DNA of 64,000 nt from an uncultured Monoglobus sp. (GTDB taxonomy: Bacteria; Bacillota; Clostridia; Monoglobales; Monoglobaceae), in the NCBI GenBank assembly GCA_947624305.1, contig CANQKC010000011.1, positions 1-64,000 on the forward strand. Reading direction: 5' to 3'. The position numbers were made by a program, and so were the translations under genes. Of this stretch, positions 42,119 through 48,800 are shown piece after piece. Position 1 is the first letter of the stretch. Every line of letters begins with the position of its first letter. The notes below the pieces were generated by a model, which was not told the DNA's origin, did not search any database, and saw only the letters and a program-made list of their open reading frames with translations.

Positions 42119-45100
42119 TTATATCATTTTGGAGATCATCTTGCAGACCTCGGCCCGCGTGGCGGGCGCTTTGGGGTCGAATCTGTTGTTTTCCTTTCCG
42201 TTTATTATTCCCATGCTCCGCATAAGTCCCACGCCAAAGACCGCGTAATCCGAGATCTCCGCGCTGTCGGCGAAATCGGGCGCGGGCGCGTCCTGCGTTT
42301 TAGCGGTTCTCGCCAATATAACGCAGATGTCCTCGCGGGTGATGTTCTCGTCGGGTAAAAAGGTTCCGTCCGGATAACCCGTCACATATCCCGCGCCGCT
42401 CGCCCACGCGATATAGGGCGAATACCACTCGCCCGCCCGAACGTCGGCGAATACCGCCGCTGACGGAGCGTCGGGTTCGGCCGGCCCCATGGCTCGGCAG
42501 ATCACCGCGGTCAGCTCTGCGCGCGTGATATTGCTTTCGGGTCTGAATGTGCCGTCGCCGTAACCGTTTATGATGCCCTTGCCGCTGAGCTCCATTATAT
42601 AATCATACGCCCAGTAATCGGCCTCGACGTCGTTGAACACGGCAGTATCTGCGGAGCTGTCGGGCGCGGGGGAGGCTGTCGGAGCGGCTGTCGGCGACGG
42701 TGAAGCCGCGGAACTTGTGCCAAATCCGCCGCCCGATCCGCCGAAACTTCCCGATGAAACGTGGCTGTCTTTGGTATAGTCGTCGCTGTAATAAAGCAGC
42801 AGTTCGTCTCCGTCTTTAAGCGTGTAGGAGCCTATTCCAACCGAGGGGCTGACGCCGTTCACGGTATAGAGCCAGCCGCTGTTTTTGCCGTTGTCGAACT
42901 CGCTGAGCGTCAGGCCGTCGGGCGTGGTGACCGATTTTATATATCCGCTGTCAATGCCGTCTGCCGAGTATCCTTTGTCGCTCAGAACCGACTTGAGCGC
43001 CGCCGCCGCGCGGGTCCCGTTCGGGAACGTCTTTTTTGCCGCGGATATCCATTCGGGATAAGCGCCGCTGTGCTTTCCCTCGCCGTGCGGCGTGTCGCCC
43101 CTGACCGTGACCGTGACGGATATGCTTCCGCCTGATCCGCCGCCCGAGCCCGAACCGGAGCCGCCCGAAACGCTTCCGCCTTCGCCGGGCTTCTGCGTCT
43201 CACCGATATAAACGTTATAGGCCTTGTTGCCCGCGCTTTCAAAGCCCTTGAGGGCGATAAGCGCGCGGAAGCCCTGCTCGGTCGCGAGAGCGTTAAGCTC
43301 GGAACCGTCGGTATAGCCGAAGCCGCTGTTGTCCGCGAGCGCGAAGCCGATCAGATCGTCCGCCGCGCTTTTGCCGTTTTTGACGAACCGCTCGTCCTTC
43401 GAGGGGTCAATGCCTATCGCCGCGAGGCCGATCACAACCATCGCGTCGGTGTTTGAGCTGAAGAACGTTCCGCCCTCGCCCTGAACCGAGGACAAAATTT
43501 CAACAATGCCGTCAACGGCCTTTTTTATGTCGTTTTGCTGCGCCTCGGTTATTCCCGCGCCGCCGGATGACGCGGCGTTATAATACTTCGCGAGAGCGGC
43601 GAGGACCATCGCGGTCGAGTCATAATCCGGAAAGCTCTGTCCGCCCCATTCATAGCCCCATATTCCGTCCGCGCCGCGGCTTGTCAGTATGTAATCAAGC
43701 AGGGCCTCGCGCGTCAGATTGCCGCCCGAGGTGTAATTCCCCGAGTCATACGTAAGAAGCGCGAACACCGCGTCGGTGACATAGGTTATGTCGGAGGGGT
43801 CAAACGCCGACAGCTTTTGAATTAAATCAAACTCGGAGCCGTCCGAGGTTTTGAGCTTGTCAAGACTGCCGCCCAGGGCGCTGATCGCCAGCGCGTCCTT
43901 TGAAAGCTCGCCTATACCTTCGGCGGAGTATGCCGCGTCAACAAGGCTTTGGAGCGACGCGGTTTTGTCTTTGAGCAGACCGCCGTATCCGCCGCGCGCC
44001 ATGTCAAGCAGCGTCCACGAGTCATTGGTGTCCGCGTATGATCTTGAGATATTATCAAGCAAAATCGCGGCGCGGTCGGAAGTCTGAATATCGGTTGAAG
44101 GCCCGGCGCTCGCCGAAGGCTCGGGAACAGCCGAGGGAGCTCCCGTCGGTGCAGCCGTTGGCACCACGGTCGGAGCCGTTGTGGGGATTTCCGTGGGCGA
44201 GGCAGTAGGCGTCTCTGTCGGAGTTATTGTAGGTGCATCTGTGGGAACGGCTGTCGGAGCTTCCGTTGGCACCTCGGTCGGAGCTGTTGTCGGCGCATCG
44301 GTAGGCGTAATTGTAGGCGCTGCCGTCGGAACCTTCGTCGGAGCCGTTGTGGGGATTTCCGTGGGCGCGGCAGTAGGCGCCGTCGTGGGCATTTCCGTAG
44401 GCGCAATTGCAGGCGTTTCCGTTGGTGCGGCAGTAGATACCTCTGTCGGAGTTATTGTCGGAACTTCCGTGGGAACCGCCGTTGGTGCTTCCGTAGGAGT
44501 CATTGTAGGAGCTTCCGTAGGAGCCATTGTTGGAGTCTCCGTGGGCGCCTCTGTCGGAATTTCTGTGGGAACTGCTGTCGGAACTGTCGTAGGAGCCTCC
44601 GTCGGAGCGGCGGCGGACACTTTTACCTCGCACCAGGGCTGCACAAAATATGTAAAATCGTCCGACGCGCTTTCCGCCGAGATATAATATGTTCCCGGCG
44701 CGTCAAAGCTTATCGTGAACCCGCCGTTGTCGTCGGTGACGATCCCGCTGTCTGTAAGCTCGTTCGGGTCGGTACCTGAAAGAATGACGATATCGGATAT
44801 GGGCTCGGTGTATTCCTCGATCATGTCGGCGGGATAGGAACCCCACATTGTCATATATCCGCTGAGCGTCAGGGCGATCTCCTCGCCGGGAGCGGCGGCG
44901 ACCTGCGAGCGGTCAAAGAAGGCGTAATAATCGCTGTAAAAGTCTCCGTCCTGATAGAAGAAGAGGTTCACTTTTTCTCCGCCGCTTAAGATCGACTTGT
45001 CCGCGCTATAGGCCCCGTATGAGCCGTAAAGCGGGTTCAGCACTCCGTCATTCGGCTGAACGCCGTCAACAAGAAAGCCCGAGGCGCGGCTGTCGCCGAA

Positions 45101-45433
45101 CATCAGGTCAACAAAGCCGCTCTCGGTTATGTTGAGGTACTGCGGGGCGGTTTCGGGCGTGAACATGTCGCCGAGCATCAGCTCGTGCGCCGCGGCTATC
45201 GCGTCGAACACGCTGACGGTGCTCTCGTCGTCGCTGAAGCCGTATTTTTTCGCCGTGTCGGGCGCGACGGTCAGCTCGGTCGGCGGCATTATGATCGTCT
45301 CGTCCGAGATCATCATAGTGATTTGCGCCGGAGCCTGATCGGCGGATACCGCGCCGCAGAAAAGCTGCGGCACGATCATCGCGGCGATAAGCAGGATCGC
45401 GGTAAGTTTTCGGGTCAGTTTTTTTGTTGTCAT
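42119..45433 (-). CDS. S-layer-anchored transcobalamin-like protein (toroid + DUF4430 + SLH)
   Basis: This 1104-residue exported protein starts with a signal peptide (1-31). Next comes a DUF4430-like beta domain (about 36-165: STVSVFDAIAAAHELMLGD, GFLVDGVQPND), then an Ig-like domain. A Pro-Thr linker follows (about 285-450), then an alpha/alpha toroid of the prenyltransferase/terpene-cyclase fold (about 455-743: GIWGYEWGGQSFPDYDSTAM, NALATEQGFRALIALKGF). A Gly/Ser linker leads to a canonical DUF4430 (770-889: GWLYTVNGVSPSVGIGSYTL, KDGDELLLYYSDD), and three SLH repeats close the chain (931-1104). Toroid plus DUF4430 is the architecture of vertebrate intrinsic factor and transcobalamin. A cobalamin riboswitch precedes the gene. 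I infer a surface corrinoid-binding protein. The ATG at 45433 has AAGGAGGAG upstream. Confidence 0.88.
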   Translation of the reverse strand: MTTKKLTRKLTAILLIAAMIVPQLFCGAVSADQAPAQITMMISDETIIMPPTELTVAPDTAKKYGFSDDESTVSVFDAIAAAHELMLGDMFTPETAPQYLNITESGFVDLMFGDSRASGFLVDGVQPNDGVLNPLYGSYGAYSADKSILSGGEKVNLFFYQDGDFYSDYYAFFDRSQVAAAPGEEIALTLSGYMTMWGSYPADMIEEYTEPISDIVILSGTDPNELTDSGIVTDDNGGFTISFDAPGTYYISAESASDDFTYFVQPWCEVKVSAAAPTEAPTTVPTAVPTEIPTEAPTETPTMAPTEAPTMTPTEAPTAVPTEVPTITPTEVSTAAPTETPAIAPTEMPTTAPTAAPTEIPTTAPTKVPTAAPTITPTDAPTTAPTEVPTEAPTAVPTDAPTITPTETPTASPTEIPTTAPTVVPTAAPTGAPSAVPEPSASAGPSTDIQTSDRAAILLDNISRSYADTNDSWTLLDMARGGYGGLLKDKTASLQSLVDAAYSAEGIGELSKDALAISALGGSLDKLKTSDGSEFDLIQKLSAFDPSDITYVTDAVFALLTYDSGNYTSGGNLTREALLDYILTSRGADGIWGYEWGGQSFPDYDSTAMVLAALAKYYNAASSGGAGITEAQQNDIKKAVDGIVEILSSVQGEGGTFFSSNTDAMVVIGLAAIGIDPSKDERFVKNGKSAADDLIGFALADNSGFGYTDGSELNALATEQGFRALIALKGFESAGNKAYNVYIGETQKPGEGGSVSGGSGSGSGGGSGGSISVTVTVRGDTPHGEGKHSGAYPEWISAAKKTFPNGTRAAAALKSVLSDKGYSADGIDSGYIKSVTTPDGLTLSEFDNGKNSGWLYTVNGVSPSVGIGSYTLKDGDELLLYYSDDYTKDSHVSSGSFGGSGGGFGTSSAASPSPTAAPTASPAPDSSADTAVFNDVEADYWAYDYIMELSGKGIINGYGDGTFRPESNITRAELTAVICRAMGPAEPDAPSAAVFADVRAGEWYSPYIAWASGAGYVTGYPDGTFLPDENITREDICVILARTAKTQDAPAPDFADSAEISDYAVFGVGLMRSMGIINGKENNRFDPKAPATRAEVCKMISKMI
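44110..44620 (-). repeat. Pro-Thr-Glu-Ala linker repeat
   Basis: About 28 imperfect units of PTEAPT/PTVPTA/PTITPTE type form a long extended spacer between the N-terminal domains and the toroid. The antisense strand looks like a Val/Gly-rich frame, which is an artefact. Confidence 0.85.
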
Positions 45434-45488
45434 AGGTCTCCTCCTTGTAAGTTTAATAAAATAAAAAACCCGCGCAGGGCGCAGGCGC

Positions 45489-45518
45489 AAAAACACTTCC
45501 GCAAAGGCGCGGCGAGTG
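45489..45518 (-). terminator. Likely terminator in the riboswitch expression platform
   Basis: On the minus strand CACT-CG-CCGC pairs with GCGG-A-AGTG around GCCTTT and is followed by T5. It lies between the cobalamin aptamer and the start codon, so B12 binding could cause early termination. Confidence 0.6.
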
Positions 45519-45556
45519 CGGTTGCCTAATTCAAGTCCCTGTGAATTGTACTCGGC

Positions 45557-45724
45557 TGATCAAAGGCAGGTCTTCCGGCTCAGGTTCATCGCGCTTCGGC
45601 GCCTTCCCGACAAAAGTCAGTGGCGTGAAGCCGTCGCACTCCCCATTACGGCAGCAAGGACTGCTCGGGATTTTCACCCGCATTCCCTATTATCGGACGC
45701 CGCGGCGCCCGCACCGTTTGATCA
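45557..45724 (-). promoter_or_regulatory. Cobalamin (AdoCbl) riboswitch
   Basis: Read on the minus strand this has the B12-aptamer landmarks in order: GGGAATGCGGGTGAAAATCC (from 45687), GCAGTCC, GCTGCCGTAATGGGGA, GCCACTG, GGGAAGGCG, and AGCCGGAAGACCTGCC ending at 45565. Closing stem P1 is TGATCAAA paired with TTTGATCA (45717-45724 with 45557-45564). It sits about 120 nt before the toroid/DUF4430/SLH gene, with a terminator-like hairpin in between. I see no clear promoter between the preceding DtxR-type gene and the aptamer. Confidence 0.95.
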
Positions 45725-45756
45725 TATTCAATTGTCATGCCCGTTTGGCGGGCGGT

Positions 45757-46128
45757 CTATTCCTCAAATGTCTTAACAAACTCCTTAAGGCGCGAGAAGC
45801 TCTCCTCGCTGATAACGTGCTCGATCCTGCACGCGTCCTCAAGCGCGGTCTCTTCCGACACGCCGATCTTCATAAGGTAACGGCTCAAAAACCGGTGCCG
45901 CTCATAGATCTTTTCGGCGATCTCCCTGCCCGAATCGGTCAGCTCAATGTGGCCGTGCTCGCCCACGGTGATATAGCCGTTCTCTCTGAGGTGCTTCATG
46001 GCGCGGCTGATGCTGGGCTTGGTGAAGCCTGTTTCCGCCACAATATCAATAGAGCGCACAATGTCGCCCTTATTGCTCAGAATAAGTATGGTTTCAAGAT
46101 AGTTTTCAGCCGATTCCATTATTTTCAT
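45757..46128 (-). CDS. DtxR/MntR-type metal-dependent regulator
   Basis: This 123-residue protein has an N-terminal winged helix (ENYLETILILSNKGDIVRSI, AETGFTKPSISRAMKHLREN) and a metal-binding dimerisation domain (HIELTDSGREIAEKIYERHR, EDACRIEHVISEESF). It lacks the SH3-like third domain, like MntR. Against MntR the ligands Asp8 and Glu99 are Asn and Cys here, while the two His and other Glu are kept; the Cys matches DtxR-type iron regulators. GGAG lies eight bases before ATG 46128. It lies directly upstream of the riboswitch on the same strand and may share its transcript. Confidence 0.9.
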   Translation of the reverse strand: MKIMESAENYLETILILSNKGDIVRSIDIVAETGFTKPSISRAMKHLRENGYITVGEHGHIELTDSGREIAEKIYERHRFLSRYLMKIGVSEETALEDACRIEHVISEESFSRLKEFVKTFEE

Positions 46129-46178
46129 TTCATCTACTCCCAAAGTGATCATTGATCGGATATGTTATACCAATACTG

Positions 46179-46207
46179 ATTTTATCATATCGCGAAAAAC
46201 ATGTCAA
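46179..46207 (-). promoter_or_regulatory. Promoter of the DtxR-type regulator
   Basis: On the minus strand TTGACA (46207-46202), 17 bp, TAAAAT (46184-46179) with a TGA extension. It may also drive the riboswitch and the surface protein gene downstream. Confidence 0.75.
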
Positions 46208-46264
46208 GGAATATTTAACCGCGCCGATATATGTTAAAAATATCTTAAATTTGGCCGAAACGCA

Positions 46265-46293
46265 TTGACAAAATTTTGCCGCTGTATTATGAT
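46265..46293 (+). promoter_or_regulatory. Promoter of the GtrA gene
   Basis: TTGACA (46265-46270), 17 bp, TATGAT (46288-46293), followed by TTAGGAGA and the ATG at 46322. Confidence 0.8.
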
Positions 46294-46321
46294 AATTCTA
46301 TTATTGATTAGGAGAATTGCT

Positions 46322-46789
46322 ATGATCAAAAAGCTGTACAAAAAGTATGAGGAAGTTATCCTGTACCTGTTTTTCGGGGTGCTGACGACGATCGTTTCGG
46401 TCGGGCTTTACGCGCTTTTAGTGTTCGTGTTTGACAAGATCGCGCTCGCCGCGGATAACCAGAATTTGCGCCTCGCAAACAATCTGGTGCTCCAGAACGC
46501 GTGCCTGATTTTCAAAAACGTCGTGGCCATTCTGTTCGCCTATGTGACCAACCGCATATTCGTGTTCAAAAGCAAGGTTCACGGCTTTAAGGCGGTTTTC
46601 GCGGAGATGGTTCGGTTTTTCGCCGCCCGTCTCTCAACGCTGGTGTTTGAGCTTGTCTTTATGTCGGTGACGGTGAACGGCCTGCACTACCCCGAGCTTG
46701 TGATGAACATAATTGCGCAGTTCGTTATCGTTGTGCTCAACTATGTGTTCAGCAAGCTGTGGATCTTCAGAAAGAAAAAATCGGAGTGA
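46322..46789 (+). CDS. GtrA family membrane protein
   Basis: This 155-residue protein has four membrane helices and GtrA features: YLFFGVLTTIVSVGLYALLV in helix 1, FAYVTNRIFVFKSK after helix 2 and a C-terminal VLNYVFSKLWIFRKKK. GtrA-like proteins are thought to flip lipid-linked sugars used to decorate wall polymers. No glycosyltransferase is adjacent, so the partner is unknown. The promoter at 46265 places the start at 46322, not further upstream. Confidence 0.93.
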   Translation: MIKKLYKKYEEVILYLFFGVLTTIVSVGLYALLVFVFDKIALAADNQNLRLANNLVLQNACLIFKNVVAILFAYVTNRIFVFKSKVHGFKAVFAEMVRFFAARLSTLVFELVFMSVTVNGLHYPELVMNIIAQFVIVVLNYVFSKLWIFRKKKSE

Positions 46790-46793
46790 TATT

Positions 46794-47900
46794 ATGAAGA
46801 GATCGCATATTATAATTCTGGCGCTGGCGCTGGTTCTGGTCATCGGGGTCGGCGGTCTCGCGCTTTACGCCGAAAAATCGGGGATATTGATCTCCGAAAC
46901 GGAAGGGGGCCCGTCGGGTGAAAAAGATCAGGAAGAAAATCAAGCGGGCGCTTCGGATACGGAAGGTGATGGCGAGCAAGCCGATGGGAGTGGCGAGGGA
47001 GATAGCCTCGGAACTGATACTGCGGTATCTGAGAACGAGGTAGTTCCGTTCACGTTCCTCGCCGAAAAGAACGGCGTTTTATACGCCGCGCGCAAGACTG
47101 CGGATGAGAGAGACATTGACGGCGCGGAGATCATTCCGATCAATTCCGATCTCTTCGCCATACTCGGCGAGGATGTGTACTATGTGACGCCGGGAAACGA
47201 CGAGTTCGCGCCCGAGCTGCGCCGCTGCGGGACCGACGGCAACAACGACGTTTCGGTAACCGAGTTCGTGTCGCCCCTGGGCTCGCCCGCGTTTGTGAAC
47301 GGAGCGATATATTCGGCCTATTACACCGACGCCGACGGCGGAATCAACAACGGGATTTACAGATACGACATAGGCGCCGGGACCACGGTCAAGGCGATCG
47401 AGGGCGAGTATATAATTTTCGGCTACGACGACGCGCATATATATTATAGCGAGGCCCAAAGCGCGGACAGCGGCACCGAGCTTTACAGAATGGACTATGA
47501 CGGCGGAAACAAGACAAAGATATTGGATTTCAGCGTTCCCGCCGACAGTATTGTCGTTGACGGCAGCTATGTGTTCTTCACCGCGTTCAGCGACAAGGAT
47601 CAGTGCTACAAGCTCTATCGTTCCCCCAAGGACGGCAACGGCAATATCGACGAATACGCCTTTGAGTGCATGAGCGGCAAGTTCGACGTGATCGACGGCA
47701 GGATTTATTTCCAGGCCGACAACTCGGTCTATTGCGCCATGATAAACGGCGACGCGGAGTCAAAGCTGTTTGACCTTGACGAGGGCTCGCGCTGCGCGTT
47801 CGGATTTTTGAGCCGCGGCGGACTTCTGTATTTTTCCGAGCAGTCCGACTCCGGCGTCAAAAACTATAAATACGACGAGTCGACCGGAGAAAAAAGTTGA
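46794..47900 (+). CDS. Membrane-anchored beta-propeller-like protein (DUF5050 type)
   Basis: This 368-residue protein has an N-terminal membrane anchor (residues 4-24), an acidic Gly/Glu/Asp linker (25-75) and a repeat domain with recurring short strands such as GIYRYDIGAG, HIYYSEAQSADSGTELYRMD, YVFFTAFSDKDQCYKLYRSP and RIYFQADNSVYCAM. This pattern matches the DUF5050 beta-propeller-like domain of clostridial surface proteins. Function unknown. It starts five bases after gtrA with a GGAGTGAT site, so the two form an operon. Confidence 0.82.
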   Translation: MKRSHIIILALALVLVIGVGGLALYAEKSGILISETEGGPSGEKDQEENQAGASDTEGDGEQADGSGEGDSLGTDTAVSENEVVPFTFLAEKNGVLYAARKTADERDIDGAEIIPINSDLFAILGEDVYYVTPGNDEFAPELRRCGTDGNNDVSVTEFVSPLGSPAFVNGAIYSAYYTDADGGINNGIYRYDIGAGTTVKAIEGEYIIFGYDDAHIYYSEAQSADSGTELYRMDYDGGNKTKILDFSVPADSIVVDGSYVFFTAFSDKDQCYKLYRSPKDGNGNIDEYAFECMSGKFDVIDGRIYFQADNSVYCAMINGDAESKLFDLDEGSRCAFGFLSRGGLLYFSEQSDSGVKNYKYDESTGEKS

Positions 47901-47903
47901 ATG

Positions 47904-47927
47904 AAAAGCCGCAAACGCGGCTTTTTT
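47904..47927 (+). terminator. Terminator of the gtrA operon
   Basis: AAAAGCCGC and GCGGCTTTT pair around AAAC and are followed by further T. Confidence 0.92.
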
Positions 47928-47958
47928 GTTATATGTAAAAATTTTTTATAAAAAACCG

Positions 47959-47987
47959 TTGACAAACATTTCATGCTATGTTAAAAT
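47959..47987 (+). promoter_or_regulatory. Strong promoter of an unassigned transcript
   Basis: TTGACA (47959-47964), 17 bp, TAAAAT (47982-47987). No convincing gene follows until 48801; a hairpin at 48241-48276 could end the transcript at about 285 nt. Confidence 0.7.
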
Positions 47988-48101
47988 ATCAGTGGTTGAA
48001 AATGTTGATTAGCTATTGTATCAAATTTCTTATCCGCGTCATGGGCGGGTAGGTTGCTTTGGTACTTTTTTATTATTTTGGTGCAGAGAAGGTAAATCAA
48101 A

Positions 48102-48188
48102 ATGAAAAGACGGCAGAACTGCGAATTTTATACGCAAAAAGTGCCTTTCTCCGACATTTGTCGGGGGGGGGTAATTTTAATAATTTAA
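48102..48188 (+). CDS. Possible 28-residue peptide with a G9 tract
   Basis: A short frame MKRRQNCEFYTQKVPFSDIC... begins ten bases after GAAGGT, inside the transcript from the 47959 promoter. It runs through nine consecutive G (48163-48171), a tract that could slip and shift the frame. A second frame in the same stretch (48059-48250) encodes a 63-residue product. Neither matches a family I know, so this may equally be a non-coding RNA. Confidence 0.25.
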   Translation: MKRRQNCEFYTQKVPFSDICRGGVILII

Positions 48189-48240
48189 AAAACGCGGCCG
48201 ACGCGGCCCGCGCTTTGACCGCGCGCGAAAATAAAACGAC

Positions 48241-48276
48241 AACGGCATAGGGACAATTGCGTCCCTATGCCGTTTT
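48241..48276 (+). terminator. Hairpin ending the unassigned transcript
   Basis: AACGGCATAGGGAC and GTCCCTATGCCGTT form a perfect 14-bp stem around AATTGC, followed by only four T. Confidence 0.65.
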
Positions 48277-48285
48277 GCTGTTTTA

Positions 48286-48540
48286 GGCTTCCCCTTGAGG
48301 GATAATCAGCGCGCGCAGCGTGCGGGTTCAAAGCTATCTTTCAAAATCGCTTGCGATTTTGACTAAGAGCTTCCTTAATGCTGTCTGCGGAGCAGACTGA
48401 TGAGGTGTAAGGCTCCCCTTGGGGATAATCAGCGCGCGGAGCGTGCGGGTTCAAAGCGACCTTTCAAAATCGCTTGCGATTTTGACCAAGCGCTTCATTA
48501 GAGCTGGATTTCCGCCGTAAGGCGGAAAGACTGAGAGGGG
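48286..48540. repeat. Two tandem copies of a ~125-bp intergenic repeat
   Basis: Copy 1 (48286-48410) and copy 2 (48411-48540) share GGATAATCAGCGCGCG, GAGCGTGCGGGTTCAAAGC-like and CTTTCAAAATCGCTTGCGAT blocks. They diverge at the ends: copy 1 has GCGGAGCAGACTGATGAGG and copy 2 has GGCGGAAAGACTGAGAGGGG. Related ends recur at 50161-50343 and, inverted, at 50383-50435. Confidence 0.8.
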
Positions 48541-48542
48541 TA

Positions 48543-48580
48543 CTTAATCGCTATTACCTAATCGCTAACCACTATGTTCG
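48543..48580. repeat. CTAATCGCTAACCACTATGTT-type repeat
   Basis: A run of TTAATCGCTATTACCTAATC and CTAACCACTATGTT units, related to repeats at 50344-50381 and 58044-58106. Confidence 0.6.
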
Positions 48581-48661
48581 TAGGGCCGGATGCCCACATC
48601 CGGCCGGCGGGACGTCGAGGGCGCCGTCCCCTACAACCAAAGTGCACAAAACGCCGTAGGG

Positions 48662-48676
48662 GCGGATATTATCCGC
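48662..48676. repeat. GCGGATATTATCCGC palindrome
   Basis: Exact copy of the unit at 32876-32890, here again followed by CCG. Confidence 0.7.
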
Positions 48677-48800
48677 CCGCGAAACACCTCATCCGACTTT
48701 TTGCCCGTCCGGGCAAAAACCCACCTTCCCCTCAAGGGGAAGGCACACAACGAAAAAATAAATTAATATAAAAAATCTTAAAGAAAGAAAGGGAATTACA

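Larger units (their letters stand above)
47928..48800. other. Non-coding, repeat-rich region
   Basis: About 870 bp without a confident gene. It contains a strong promoter (47959), a possible short transcript with a G9 tract ending in a hairpin (48241-48276), two copies of a 125-bp repeat (48286-48540), a CTAATCGCTA-type repeat and a GCGGATATTATCCGC palindrome. Confidence 0.75.

Noticed and set aside
44181-44687. Val/Gly-rich repetitive frame on +, collagen-like at first sight
   Set aside because: It is the reverse complement of the Pro-Thr linker in the surface protein on the minus strand.
45541-46155. 204-residue frame on + across the riboswitch and the DtxR-type gene
   Set aside because: It overlaps a structured aptamer and a conserved regulator; no family match.
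48059-48250. 63-residue frame overlapping the G9 tract
   Set aside because: It begins at TTG without a good ribosome site, ends inside a terminator-like hairpin and resembles no family; not listed as a gene.
48286-48540. Possible CRISPR array
   Set aside because: Only two units of about 125 bp with divergent ends, no short uniform repeats and no cas genes in the window.
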